This document shows positions 35,196 to 47,815 of a stretch of DNA of 64,000 nucleotides, in pieces (the stretch's first letter is position 1; each line of letters begins with the position of its first letter). The translations under genes were made by a program, and so were the position numbers. This stretch comes from Mangrovibacter phragmitis (lineage in GTDB: Bacteria; Pseudomonadota; Gammaproteobacteria; Enterobacterales; Enterobacteriaceae). Below the pieces are notes generated by a model. That model searched no databases. It was not told where the DNA came from and saw nothing but the letters and a program-made list of their open reading frames with translations. The stretch spans positions 99,592 to 163,591 of the forward strand of contig NZ_LYRP01000047.1 in the NCBI RefSeq assembly GCF_001655675.1. Reading direction: 5' to 3'.

Positions 35196-36245
35196 ATGTC
35201 AGCGACACCGTTCTCTCCTGGCGCGAAACGCCTGAGCCAGATGCTGGTCACCCTTGCACAAAGCGGGTTCACACTGGTCTTGACCTTACTGGGCCTGCTG
35301 GTTATTACTTTTTCACTTTCCGCCCTTTCCCCGGTGGACCCTGTGCTACAGATTGTGGGCGATCACGCCAGTGCTTCAACCTACCAGCAAGTGCGTCACC
35401 AGTTAGGTCTGGATCAACCTTTGGTCATGCAATTCTGGCACTATTTTGTGAATCTTCTTCACGGGGATCTGGGTACCGCCAGTGCCACCGGGCAGCCTGT
35501 TTTGCAGGATTTATTTTCGGCGTTTCCGGCTACGCTGGAACTGGCTACGCTGTCGCTGATTGTGGGCGCTGTGGTCGGTATCCTGTGCGGGGTATTGTGT
35601 GCCCGCTATGCGGGCTCCTTTTTTGACACTGTAATTCGCACTCTCACGTTATTAGGCAACTCCGTGCCCATTTTTTGGCTGGGGTTGCTGATGTTGTCAC
35701 TGTTTTATGCCCGCCTCCAATGGAGCGCAGGCCCCGGCCGGTTAGATGATATTTACCAGTACAGCGTTGAGCCACGTACCGGCTTCGCGTTAATTGATAC
35801 CTGGCTTTCAGGTGACCCGGAAGCCTTCCGCAATGCCCTGAGCCACCTGGTGTTGCCCGTCAGCCTGTTAGGGTATTACGCACTGGCAAGCATTACCCGC
35901 CTGACCCGTGCGGCCTGTTTAAGTGAGCTGGGAAAAGAATACATCACCCTTGCCAGAGCAAAGGGTGCCAGCGAAATGACTATTCTGTGGCGCCATGTAC
36001 TCCCTAATATTCGCGGTACACTGCTGACCGTTCTTGCCCTGGTATGGACCAGCCAGCTTGAAGGAGCGGTTCTGACCGAAACTGTCTTTTCCTGGCCAGG
36101 TATTGGCCGTTACCTGACTACAGCCCTGTTTGCCGGAGATACCAAAGCCATTATGGGTGGCACGCTGGTTATCGGGATTTGCTTTGTCCTTATCAATAAT
36201 CTGACTGACGTGCTGGTTCGCGTCACTGACCCGAGGACACACTGA
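35196..36245 (+). CDS. Peptide-type ABC permease (DppB-like), second system
   Basis: This 349-residue permease has LTLLGLLVITFSLSALSPVDP near the N-terminus, the DppB block LGLDQPLVMQFWHYFVNLLHGDLGTA, SVPIFWLGLLML, the EAA loop YITLARAKGASEMTILWRHVLPN and LTETVFSWPGIGRYL. Its TGA stop shares a base with the ATG of the next permease (TGATG). Confidence 0.94.
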   Translation: MSATPFSPGAKRLSQMLVTLAQSGFTLVLTLLGLLVITFSLSALSPVDPVLQIVGDHASASTYQQVRHQLGLDQPLVMQFWHYFVNLLHGDLGTASATGQPVLQDLFSAFPATLELATLSLIVGAVVGILCGVLCARYAGSFFDTVIRTLTLLGNSVPIFWLGLLMLSLFYARLQWSAGPGRLDDIYQYSVEPRTGFALIDTWLSGDPEAFRNALSHLVLPVSLLGYYALASITRLTRAACLSELGKEYITLARAKGASEMTILWRHVLPNIRGTLLTVLALVWTSQLEGAVLTETVFSWPGIGRYLTTALFAGDTKAIMGGTLVIGICFVLINNLTDVLVRVTDPRTH

Positions 36246-37078
36246 TGCCCGCCTCACTATTCTGGCGCCGTTTATTGCGCTCCCCTTCTGCGGTTGCCGG
36301 GCTGGTGGTTGTGGTGCTACTGGTGGCTATTGCTCTCCTTGCACCCTGGCTGGCACCGACAGACCCAAACTGGCAAAATGCCGCCGATCGCCTTGCCGCA
36401 CCTGACTCACACCACTGGCTGGGTACCGACAGCTATGGGCGCGATATGCTTTCCCGCCTGCTGTATGGTGCCCGCCCGGCACTTGGTCTGGTGATGCTTG
36501 TCAGTATTATCACTCTGCCACTTGGCCTGATAGTCGGTATTGTTTCTGGCTACTATGGTGGCTGGCTGGAACGTGTACTGATGCGGATTACCGATATCGT
36601 TATGTCCATGCCACGCCTTATTCTGGCGTTTGCTTTTGTTGCCATGCTCGGGCCTGGCCTGGTCAATGGTGCACTGGCTCTGGCGCTCACCACCTGGCCG
36701 GCCTATGCCCGCCAGGCCCGCAGTGAAATACAACGCTTGCGTAACAGTGATTACCTTGCCGCCGCAGAGATGATGGGCGTGCGGGGAACACGCCTGCTGG
36801 CAGGCCATATTTTACCTTTGTGTCTGCCTTCCGCCATTGTGCGCCTGGCTCTGGATCTGGCCGGGATCATTCTGGCTGCTGCCGGGCTGGGATTTTTGGG
36901 GTTGGGTGCCCGCCCGCCTATGGCTGAATGGGGTGCCATGATAGCAGATGGTATGCAGGTGATTTTCGACCAATGGTGGATAGCCGCAGCCCCGGGGGCC
37001 ATCATTCTTCTTGCCAGCCTGGCATTTAATTTACTGGGCGATGGCTTACGTGACGTTCTGGAGCCACAGCATGACTGA
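36245..37078 (+). CDS. Peptide-type ABC permease (DppC-like), second system
   Basis: This 277-residue permease has the DppC block LAAPDSHHWLGTDSYGRDMLSRLLYGARPAL, the EAA loop YLAAAEMMGVRGTRLLAGHILPL and ends GDGLRDVLEPQHD. It is coupled by overlap to both neighbouring genes. Confidence 0.94.
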   Translation: MPASLFWRRLLRSPSAVAGLVVVVLLVAIALLAPWLAPTDPNWQNAADRLAAPDSHHWLGTDSYGRDMLSRLLYGARPALGLVMLVSIITLPLGLIVGIVSGYYGGWLERVLMRITDIVMSMPRLILAFAFVAMLGPGLVNGALALALTTWPAYARQARSEIQRLRNSDYLAAAEMMGVRGTRLLAGHILPLCLPSAIVRLALDLAGIILAAAGLGFLGLGARPPMAEWGAMIADGMQVIFDQWWIAAAPGAIILLASLAFNLLGDGLRDVLEPQHD

Positions 37079-37907
37079 CAAGTTTATCCATGTCGACGGG
37101 CTGAATATAGATTATCCGGGAGCTCGGGTGGTCAGTTCCCTGTCATTTTCTCTCGGCCAGGAGCGGCTGGCGCTGGTTGGAGAATCTGGCTCAGGGAAAT
37201 CCATGACGGCAAGAGCGCTGATGGGGCTGGTGCGTAAACCAGGCCAGGTCAGCGCCCGGTCATTGCAAGTGCTCGGCCAGGATGCACTGACCCTCTCCCC
37301 ACGCGCCTGGCAACGCCTGCGTGGTAACCAGGTCGCCATGGTATTGCAAGACCCACGTTACGCACTCAATCCGGTGCAAACGGTATTACAGCAAACGCAG
37401 GAAGCCCTGACTCTGCATCAAAAATTGCCACGTAAAACCCGCATGGAGCATATCAAAGCACTCATTGATGCGGTTGGTTTGCCTCAAACCGTGTTGTCTC
37501 GCTACCCGGCGGAATTGTCGGGCGGGATGGGGCAGCGCGTCATGATTGCCATTGCGCTGATGAACTCGCCGCGTGTGCTTATCGCGGATGAACCAACTTC
37601 TGCGCTGGATGCCCGCATGCGGGATCAGATCCTCACCCTGCTGGTTGAGCAATGTGAGCAACGAAAAATGGGAATGCTACTGATAAGCCACGATTTACCA
37701 CTGGTTGCAGCACACTGCCACCGGGTGATGGTGATGTTTCAGGGTCACCTCACAGACACTATGCCTGCGGCCGAACTTCCCAATGCCACTCATCCTTACA
37801 CCCGGACTCTCTGGACTTGCCGCCCCAGCGCTGAAAGCTGGGGGCATCCGCTTCCTACTCTGGATCGCAGCCAAATCTGGCAAGGAATTCCTCATGGCAA
37901 TGATTAA
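37071..37907 (+). CDS. ABC ATPase (NikD/OppD-like), second system
   Basis: This 278-residue ATPase starts at ATG 37071 inside the end of the permease gene. Walker A is GESGSGKSM, Q-loop VLQDPRYALNPVQT, signature LSGGMGQRVMIAIAL and Walker [13 protein letters not shown], with switch His LISHDLPL. It is short, ending soon after HPYTRTLWTCRPS and lacking the Cys-rich oligopeptide C-terminal extension, which resembles nickel-type NikD. Substrate class is therefore less certain than for the first operon. Confidence 0.9.
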   Translation: MTDKFIHVDGLNIDYPGARVVSSLSFSLGQERLALVGESGSGKSMTARALMGLVRKPGQVSARSLQVLGQDALTLSPRAWQRLRGNQVAMVLQDPRYALNPVQTVLQQTQEALTLHQKLPRKTRMEHIKALIDAVGLPQTVLSRYPAELSGGMGQRVMIAIALMNSPRVLIADEPTSALDARMRDQILTLLVEQCEQRKMGMLLISHDLPLVAAHCHRVMVMFQGHLTDTMPAAELPNATHPYTRTLWTCRPSAESWGHPLPTLDRSQIWQGIPHGND

Positions 37908-38616
37908 TGTTAACGAGCTTAAGGTTGTATTTCCGGTAAAAGGCGGAGTGAAAACCGCTGTGTCAGGTGCGACGTTTGCCATTGAAGAAGGTGAAACCTT
38001 TTCTTTGATTGGCGCTTCAGGCTGTGGCAAGTCGACAATTTTGCGTGTTCTGGCGGGTTTACAACGTGAATGGCAGGGTTCTGTTTCATTAATGGGGAAT
38101 ACGCTTGCGCCGGGGCAGGTATTTCGCGGTGATCTGCGACGTAATGTCCAAATGGTGTTCCAGGACCCGTATGCCTCGCTTCACCCAAACCATACGCTGT
38201 GGCGCACACTGTCTGAACCATTGATTATTCATGGCGAGCAAGTCAGCCGTAAACAAATTACGGCCATGCTGGAAGAGGTTGGCCTGCCTGCCAGTGCACT
38301 GGACCGTTACCCGCACCAGTTATCCGGTGGTCAACGCCAGCGTGTGGCAATTGCCAGAGCATTACTGTTGCGCCCGCGTGTTTTGTTGCTTGATGAGCCT
38401 ACTTCAGCACTGGATATGTCGGTTCAGGCAGAAATTCTCAATTTGTTGAACCGGTTGAAAGCAGAACACGGTATGACTTACGTCCTGGTCAGCCATGACG
38501 CTGGCGTTATCGCCCATATGTCAGACCGCGCCGCTTTTATGGATGGTGGGAAAATTCAGCGTTTGTATTCACGCCAGGATCTGAGCCAGGGGATTCACCA
38601 GGAACCTGGTGGGTAA
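37894..38616 (+). CDS. ABC ATPase (NikE/OppF-like), second system
   Basis: This 240-residue ATPase starts at ATG 37894 (AAGGA 7 nt upstream), overlapping the previous gene by 14 bases. Walker A is GASGCGKST, Q-loop VFQDPYASLHPNHT, signature LSGGQRQRVAIARAL, Walker [13 protein letters not shown], switch His LVSHDAG. Its last 80 bases overlap the end of the opposite-strand diguanylate cyclase gene. Confidence 0.9.
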   Translation: MAMINVNELKVVFPVKGGVKTAVSGATFAIEEGETFSLIGASGCGKSTILRVLAGLQREWQGSVSLMGNTLAPGQVFRGDLRRNVQMVFQDPYASLHPNHTLWRTLSEPLIIHGEQVSRKQITAMLEEVGLPASALDRYPHQLSGGQRQRVAIARALLLRPRVLLLDEPTSALDMSVQAEILNLLNRLKAEHGMTYVLVSHDAGVIAHMSDRAAFMDGGKIQRLYSRQDLSQGIHQEPGG

Positions 38617-39505
38617 GCGTTATCAATTGCCCCGTTTCTGACATATAAATACAGCGGTTACGCCCGGTATTTTTCCCGTGGTACATCGCTTTATCTGCAC
38701 GGCCGATGGCGTCGTGCAGTGATTCGCCTTCTTTAAGGCCGACGATGCCACCTGTCACTGTCACCGTCAGTAACTCTGCTCCCAGTTCAACAGGGTTACT
38801 TTCCATATGATGGCATAACCTTGCTGCACACTGGCAGGCTTCTTTACCCGATGATGCTTCAATAAGCATAATAAATTCTTCGCCACCAAAACGGTAAACA
38901 GGTTCATGCCGCCGCGCTCCACTGCAGAGAATATCTGCCACCCGGCGTAACACCTCATCACCGGCATTATGCCCCCAGCAGTCATTAATTGATTTAAACC
39001 TGTCGATATCCATTAATAAGACAAATATTCTTTTTCCGGCTCGCTGATTTCGGGCCTGCATTAATGCGAAGTTGCTGTAAAGTAAATGCCTCAATGGAAG
39101 GCCGGTAAGCGTGTCCATATGGTTACGGCTTTCAAACAAATATTCTTTATATTTATCGATACTATTGATAAACAATTGCTGGGCATGATGGTAATTAGTT
39201 AATATTATCGGGCTGACAGCTTTATTAATTATTGCCTGCGTTAAGTCTCGCGCTCTGTCATGCATAATCACATGAGCAGAATAAATATGTGATACCAGCT
39301 CAGCACCTGGCTGGCCTTCTTCCAGATTACAGTTGATCCACTGGCTGAACTGGCAACGCTGGTGAGCTAGCGGGTGCAAAATGGCCTCATCGGTTTTTCC
39401 ACCTAACAAAGCCAGTTCGAGCAGTTTTCCCGCCCACTCATAATGGTTTTTTATCGCCTGATTTAACACAATTAAATCATTATCTATATTAAGAATCATC
39501 TGCAT
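38537..39505 (-). CDS. DgcZ-like diguanylate cyclase with CZB zinc-sensing domain
   Basis: This 322-residue enzyme makes the second messenger c-di-GMP. The start at 39505 has AGGAAA 7 nt upstream. The N-terminal ~125 residues match the chemoreceptor zinc-binding (CZB) domain of E. coli DgcZ (YdeH), with the zinc ligands visible in NHYEW, RCQFSQWI and SAHVIMH (3 His, 1 Cys). The GGDEF domain follows with active site RFGGEEF, DIDRFKSINDCWGHNAGDE and GRADKAMYHGKNTGRNRC. The usual inhibitory RxxD is RxxE (RRHE), as in DgcZ. Zinc should inhibit it. E. coli dgcZ is elsewhere, so this is a different location. Confidence 0.9.
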   Translation of the reverse strand: MQMILNIDNDLIVLNQAIKNHYEWAGKLLELALLGGKTDEAILHPLAHQRCQFSQWINCNLEEGQPGAELVSHIYSAHVIMHDRARDLTQAIINKAVSPIILTNYHHAQQLFINSIDKYKEYLFESRNHMDTLTGLPLRHLLYSNFALMQARNQRAGKRIFVLLMDIDRFKSINDCWGHNAGDEVLRRVADILCSGARRHEPVYRFGGEEFIMLIEASSGKEACQCAARLCHHMESNPVELGAELLTVTVTGGIVGLKEGESLHDAIGRADKAMYHGKNTGRNRCIYMSETGQLITLTHQVPGESPGSDPGVNTNAEFSHHP

Positions 39506-39905
39506 AGGGCTTTCCTTGAATTTACCGATGCCGGTCCTGGGCAAAAAACAGCGTAAAGATACACCAATTATTTCCTCTCTCGATGAGACTTTGTAATAAA
39601 ATAACATTCATTACAAAAATTAATACTAACTGAAGCTTAATGACTCTCAGCCACAGATGTCCATCACACAATTTATTGATAATCATCAAATTACATACTT
39701 TACTCAGTTTTCGCACCAAAGCAGAGCAAAGCGCCCCATAACGGTGAAAAAAACACACCAGAAAAGCTTTTTACCACTTTTTATTTTATAGATACCGTTT
39801 GTAACACAGCATTAACACCAGGCAATACCATAGGCACAACGATTAAAATCCATCCTTTCTAAGTTTATCAGTTCAAAATCGTGATTTTCACGACTGCCGA
39901 CGATA
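39506..39905. other. Intergenic region between dgcZ-like gene and patA
   Basis: About 400 nt without a gene. It is AT-rich and should hold the promoter of the cyclase gene and, by analogy with E. coli, the NtrC binding sites for patA. I could not identify those sites with confidence. Confidence 0.45.
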
Positions 39906-39922
39906 TGGCGTAAACCCTGCAA
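39906..39922 (+). promoter_or_regulatory. Sigma-54 promoter for patA
   Basis: TGGCGTAAACCCTGCAA keeps the invariant GG-N10-GC of RpoN promoters (consensus TGGCACN5TTGCA). It is 47 bp before the patA start. E. coli patA (ygjG) is transcribed from a sigma-54 promoter under nitrogen limitation. Confidence 0.82.
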
Positions 39923-39944
39923 TACTTAATTCAGTATCGTGTGA

Positions 39945-41360
<1,416 letters not shown>

Positions 41361-41366
41361 TATGCC

Positions 41367-41408
41367 TCCGGGCACACACATGATGTGCCCGGACCTTCCT
41401 TTTTCTGC
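41367..41408 (+). terminator. Terminator after patA
   Basis: TCCGGGCACA-CACATGA-TGTGCCCGGA is a perfect 10-bp stem followed by CCTTCCTTTTTC. Confidence 0.88.
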
Positions 41409-41472
41409 CAGTTATTTGAATCCCATCACAATCGTTTTACCTGATACTGTCCATCAGGCATTTGCCAGCTAA

Positions 41473-43533
<2,061 letters not shown>

Positions 43534-44667
43534 TCAGTATTGTTTGCGGGTTTTCACCGCCCGCAATACAACAAATTTTTTGTTGGTTGCCAGCGTTGTG
43601 CAATTACCAAAGACACGCTTGAGTTTGGCGTAATAATCCAGGTGGCGGTTGCCGACAATGCGCAATTCGCCGCCATATTTCAGGCAACGGCGGGCATCAT
43701 TAAACATCTGCCAGGCAATGTTATCGGTAATAGCATTCTGTTGATGAAACGGTGGATTACACAGTACGGCATCGAACTGATTCGCTTCCAGCCCCGCCAG
43801 CGAGTTATTTACCAGGTAAACAGAGCGATTCACATCACCGGGCAGGTTTTCCTCGACATTCAGGCGGCTGGAGGCCACAGCCATTGCGGATTCATCAATA
43901 AATGTCACCTGAGCCTGTGGGTTTTTGCTCAACAAAGACAGGCCAATCACACCGTTACCACACCCTAAATCCACCAGGCTGCCCTCCTGGTTTTCAGGCA
44001 GGTACTGCATAAAGAAACGCGCGCCAATATCCAGTGAGCTACGAGAAAAAACATTGGCATGGTTATGCATGATCCAGCCCGTTTCCGGCACAGACCAGTG
44101 TTCAGTCTGGCTGGCGGGCTGGTATGCAGGCGCAGTAAAAGTGCAGTGGATCAGGCGGGCTTTTTTCCAGGCAAGAGACGTTGTGGTTGGCCCGAGAATA
44201 CGCTCAAATAATGCGAGAGTAGAGTTATGGATTTCTTTTGCTTTACCGGCAGCAATAATCCGCGTTTGCGGTGTGGCAACCTGGCGAATTTGCTCCAGTT
44301 GATGTGCCAGTAACGCTAACTGTTTGGGCACCTTAATCAGCACCAGCGCTGGTTTTTCCGGCAGGCCAGTAAGGCTGTCCTGGAATGTTACCGCATTATC
44401 GTCAAGCTCGTTATTGTGCAGGTTACGTTCCGTGGCAATTTGCGCAAGTAAGGAATCACTGGCAAAAACCGGGTGATGCTCAACCAAAGCGCAGGTTAAT
44501 GCACCGAAATTATCGTTGAGAATGACCAGTGGCCCGTCGATATCCCCGCTAACCTGTTGCAGTAAATATTCATCTGCCGCATCCCACGCCTGCAGCGGGT
44601 TGATGTCGTCAGTTACAGGGAAACGTTCCAGCGCGAATACGCGCCCGGCTAACTCTACCTGGCTCAT
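43534..44667 (-). CDS. rlmG: 23S rRNA m2G1835 methyltransferase
   Basis: RlmG methylates G1835 of 23S rRNA at N2. The 377 residues fit E. coli RlmG (YgjO): N-terminal methyltransferase-like domain ([16 protein letters not shown]), middle [26 protein letters not shown], the AdoMet motif [16 protein letters not shown] and the catalytic NPPF motif in [11 protein letters not shown], then [21 protein letters not shown]. It diverges from ygjP, as in E. coli. Confidence 0.97.
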   Translation of the reverse strand: MSQVELAGRVFALERFPVTDDINPLQAWDAADEYLLQQVSGDIDGPLVILNDNFGALTCALVEHHPVFASDSLLAQIATERNLHNNELDDNAVTFQDSLTGLPEKPALVLIKVPKQLALLAHQLEQIRQVATPQTRIIAAGKAKEIHNSTLALFERILGPTTTSLAWKKARLIHCTFTAPAYQPASQTEHWSVPETGWIMHNHANVFSRSSLDIGARFFMQYLPENQEGSLVDLGCGNGVIGLSLLSKNPQAQVTFIDESAMAVASSRLNVEENLPGDVNRSVYLVNNSLAGLEANQFDAVLCNPPFHQQNAITDNIAWQMFNDARRCLKYGGELRIVGNRHLDYYAKLKRVFGNCTTLATNKKFVVLRAVKTRKQY

Positions 44668-44752
44668 TGGTTCTCCACAGTGCTAAAATCTGCGCGTTTT
44701 ATCCCTTAATTTGGCCCCAGAGTAAACCTTTTTCCTGACCCGTGGAGAGAAT

Positions 44753-45256
44753 ATGACTACACGCCCGTTTTTACAGGGTTACCCGGCATCATTGCTGGCG
44801 CAGGTGGAAACGTTAATTGCACAGGGGAAGCTTGGAAAGCTTATTGAAAAACGCTACCCGGCCCGCCACGGAATTGTGACGGATAAAGCGCTGTGGTCTT
44901 ATGTTCAGGAGATGAAAAGCCAGTATTTGCGCAGTGCTCCGCCCATTAATAAGGTATTGTGGGATAACAAGATTCATGTGGTCAAACACGCGCTGGGCCT
45001 GCACACCGCTATTTCCCGGGTTCAGGGAAATAAACTCAAGGCAAAAGCAGAGATTCGGGTAGCGACATTATTTCGTGAGGCCCCGGAAGCTTTCTTACGC
45101 ATGATTGTCGTCCATGAACTGGCCCACCTAAAAGAGAAAGAGCACAACAAAGCCTTTTACCAGTTGTGCTGCCATATGGCTCCCGATTACCACCAGTTAG
45201 AGTTCGATACCCGTTTATGGCTGACGCACCTTTCGCTACAAAAAACGACTTCCTGA
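44753..45256 (+). CDS. ygjP: YgjP-like metal-dependent hydrolase
   Basis: This 167-residue protein matches E. coli YgjP (FLQGYPASLLAQVETLI, PPINKVLWDNKIHVVKHALGLHTAISRVQG). The zincin-type site HELAHLKEKEH with AFYQLCCHM places it in the WLM/SprT-like metallohydrolase fold. I recall E. coli YgjP being described as a UTP pyrophosphatase; treat that as unverified here. It lies 85 bp from divergent rlmG and 67 bp before ygjR. Confidence 0.94.
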   Translation: MTTRPFLQGYPASLLAQVETLIAQGKLGKLIEKRYPARHGIVTDKALWSYVQEMKSQYLRSAPPINKVLWDNKIHVVKHALGLHTAISRVQGNKLKAKAEIRVATLFREAPEAFLRMIVVHELAHLKEKEHNKAFYQLCCHMAPDYHQLEFDTRLWLTHLSLQKTTS

Positions 45257-45323
45257 CGCGTTTTACCCACAAAAAAACGTGCTACCCTGAAATGACAACC
45301 CCTACTGGAGACAGTGCCTGTCT

Positions 45324-46322
45324 ATGATACGCTTCGCTGTAGTTGGAACTAACTGGATAACTCGCCAGTTTGTTGATGCGGCCCACGAAAGCGGTAAATA
45401 TCAACTCGTTGCCGTTTACTCACGTACCCTTGAGCAGGCCGAAGCCTTTGCCCGCGATTACCCGGTATCCCATTTGTTTACCTCTCTGGAGCAGATGGCC
45501 TGCCACGCTGAAATCGACGCCGTCTATATCGCCAGCCCAAACGCCCTGCACTTTTCCCAGACCCAGTTGTTTCTCAGCCACAAAAAACATGTTATTTGCG
45601 AGAAACCACTGGCATCCAATTTTGATGAAGCGCAGGCAGCCATTGCCTGTGCCAGAGAAAACAGGGTTGTGCTGTTTGAAGCATTCAAAACGCCAGCACT
45701 GCCTAATTTTCAGGTATTGCAAAACGCACTACCTAAAGTGGGTAAGCTGCGTAAAGTGCTGCTCAATTATTGCCAGTATTCTTCCCGTTACCAGCGCTAC
45801 CTGGATGGTGAAAATCCCAATACGTTTAACCCGGCATTTTCTAATGGATCCATTATGGATATTGGGTTCTACTGCCTGGGGTCGGCCATCGCGTTGTTCG
45901 GTGAGCCGTTTGAGGTAAAAGCGCAAGCCAGTTTGCTCGCCAGCGGCGTGGATGCCCATGGTTCGGTTATCATGAACTATGGTGATTTTGATGTGACGCT
46001 ACTGCATTCTAAGGTGAGCGATTCATCACTCCCCAGTGAAATTCAGGGCGAATCAGGGTCATTGATCATAGAGAAATTGTCTGAATGCCAGGCGATTACT
46101 TTTTTGCCGCGTGGGGGTTCAGCGCAAACGCTCACCGTTCCCCAGCATATTAATACTATGCTGTATGAAGCTCTGGTGTTTGCCGACTATGTGGAACAGA
46201 ACCTGGTTGAGCACCCTGACCTGGCCTGTAGCCTGGGTATTGCACGCTGGCAAACAGAAATTCGCCAGCAAACAGGTGTTGTGTTCCCGGCAGACGCTAC
46301 CAGGGAACCACTTATTGCGTAA
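45324..46322 (+). CDS. ygjR: Gfo/Idh/MocA-family oxidoreductase
   Basis: This 332-residue NAD(P)-binding oxidoreductase follows E. coli YgjR: the Rossmann start MIRFAVVGTNWITRQFVDAAH, IDAVYIASPNALHFSQTQLFL, the catalytic-dyad motif HVICEKPLASN and YSSRYQRYLDGENPNTFNPAFSNGSIMDIGFY. Substrate unknown in E. coli as well, probably a sugar or polyol. In K-12 ygjQ lies between ygjP and ygjR; it is missing here. Confidence 0.95.
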   Translation: MIRFAVVGTNWITRQFVDAAHESGKYQLVAVYSRTLEQAEAFARDYPVSHLFTSLEQMACHAEIDAVYIASPNALHFSQTQLFLSHKKHVICEKPLASNFDEAQAAIACARENRVVLFEAFKTPALPNFQVLQNALPKVGKLRKVLLNYCQYSSRYQRYLDGENPNTFNPAFSNGSIMDIGFYCLGSAIALFGEPFEVKAQASLLASGVDAHGSVIMNYGDFDVTLLHSKVSDSSLPSEIQGESGSLIIEKLSECQAITFLPRGGSAQTLTVPQHINTMLYEALVFADYVEQNLVEHPDLACSLGIARWQTEIRQQTGVVFPADATREPLIA

Positions 46323-46384
46323 ATTTAGGTAAATCACTGGTGCCGGCACCTTGTTTATCGCGGGCTGCTGACATATTTTGTTAC

Positions 46385-46537
46385 GCGCAAAGGGGAGTAA
46401 CTTCATTGCCGGCTGGTCGTCATTACGAAGCGCAAGCTTCCGGTCACCGGGCAATGTGGATGGGTTCCATAACATGGGTTCCAAAACGCATTGTAAGTGA
46501 GACCTTGCCGGAAGGCGAGGTGCACGCAATGTAGCGA
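46385..46537 (+). ncRNA. yybP-ykoY manganese riboswitch (alx leader)
   Basis: The region has the yybP-ykoY hallmarks: AAAGGGGAGTAAC at the 5' side, a CCGGTCACCGGG arm, and the 3' conserved block GAGACCTTGCCGGAAGGCGAGGT. It sits directly before alx, where E. coli carries the same Mn2+- and pH-responsive element (PRE). Mn2+ binding is expected to increase alx expression. A hairpin with a T run follows before the start codon. Confidence 0.93.
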
Positions 46538-46538
46538 T

Positions 46539-46576
46539 ACGGCTGGCGTCTTCCGACACTGGCCGTTTTTGTTTTG
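46539..46576 (+). terminator. Riboswitch expression-platform hairpin before alx
   Basis: ACGGC and GCCGT bracket an 18-nt loop and are followed by TTTTGTTTT, directly downstream of the riboswitch. This can act as a regulated terminator. Confidence 0.7.
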
Positions 46577-46590
46577 TAAGGAATATCTCC

Positions 46591-47559
46591 ATGAATAGTG
46601 TTGGCACTCCCTTGCTGTGGGGCAGTTTTGCTGTTGTTGTTGCCATTATGCTGGCAATTGATCTGCTGTTGCAGGGCCGCCGTGGTGCCCATGCCATGTC
46701 AATGAAGCAAGCCGCCGTCTGGTCGGTTATCTGGGTTTCGCTTTCTCTGCTTTTCAACCTCGCCTTCTGGTGGTATCTCAGCGAAACACAGGGCCGTGCA
46801 ATCGCCGACACCCAGGCACTGGCTTTTCTGACCGGTTACCTGATTGAAAAAGCACTGGCGGTGGATAACGTTTTTGTCTGGCTGATGCTGTTCAGTTATT
46901 TTGCTGTACCGGCAGCATTACAACGCAGGGTGCTTATTTATGGTGTTCTGGGGGCGATTGTCCTGAGAACTATCATGATTTTTACCGGCACCTGGCTTAT
47001 TACACAGTTCTCCTGGGTGCTGTACCTGTTTGGCGCATTTCTGCTGTTCACCGGGATTAAAATGGCTGTTGCTAAAGAAGATGACAGTAGCCTGGAAAAT
47101 AAACCGCTGGTGCGCTGGCTGAAAGGCCATTTACGTATGACTGATACTATTGAGAATGAACACTTTGTGGTACGTAAAAATGGTCTGCTGTTCGCCACCC
47201 CGTTGCTGCTGGTGCTGATTCTGGTAGAGCTCAGTGATGTGATTTTTGCTGTTGACAGTATCCCGGCCATTTTTGCTGTTACTACCGATCCATTTATTGT
47301 GCTCACCTCAAACTTGTTTGCCATTCTGGGGCTACGCGCCATGTATTTCCTGCTGGCAGGTGTTGCTGAACGCTTCTCTATGCTGAAGTACGGGCTGTCC
47401 GTCATTCTGGTATTCATCGGCGTGAAGATGCTTATCGTGGACTTCTTCCATATCCCGGTTGGCATTTCTCTGGGCGTAGTTGGCGCAATCCTGGCCCTGA
47501 CATTGCTGTTCAATAGTTGGGTAAACTGGCGAAATGACAGACAAAACAAGATGAAATAA
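46591..47559 (+). CDS. alx: TerC-family manganese exporter Alx
   Basis: Alx is an inner-membrane protein that exports Mn2+ and is induced at alkaline pH and high Mn2+. The 322 residues match E. coli Alx ([42 protein letters not shown], with the conserved acidic residues in the membrane, and [19 protein letters not shown]). About nine hydrophobic helices are present. The ribosome binding site AAGGAATATCTCC precedes the ATG. The upstream riboswitch sets its expression. Confidence 0.97.
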   Translation: MNSVGTPLLWGSFAVVVAIMLAIDLLLQGRRGAHAMSMKQAAVWSVIWVSLSLLFNLAFWWYLSETQGRAIADTQALAFLTGYLIEKALAVDNVFVWLMLFSYFAVPAALQRRVLIYGVLGAIVLRTIMIFTGTWLITQFSWVLYLFGAFLLFTGIKMAVAKEDDSSLENKPLVRWLKGHLRMTDTIENEHFVVRKNGLLFATPLLLVLILVELSDVIFAVDSIPAIFAVTTDPFIVLTSNLFAILGLRAMYFLLAGVAERFSMLKYGLSVILVFIGVKMLIVDFFHIPVGISLGVVGAILALTLLFNSWVNWRNDRQNKMK

Positions 47560-47568
47560 TCATCTGGC

Positions 47569-47590
47569 TAAGGGGGCATTTGCCCCTTTA
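47569..47590 (+). terminator. Terminator after alx
   Basis: AAGGGGGCA-TT-TGCCCCTTTATTATTT, about 10 nt after the stop. Confidence 0.88.
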
Positions 47591-47815
47591 TTATTTGGTA
47601 AAGTAGCAGGCTGAACATTTGCTGCAATTGTCACAAATTTGTTACAGCTTAGTTATTAATTCTGGATGAACTCAAAAGAATTAGAGCATATCGCTTCCAC
47701 CGCGAGAGAATATCCTTATACTCACCAATGCAAACACATTGTTACATCCCGCTATAAATGTCACAAATAATACGGCAGCCGGGATGTTTCGCATCATCTC
47801 AGACAGGAAATATCA

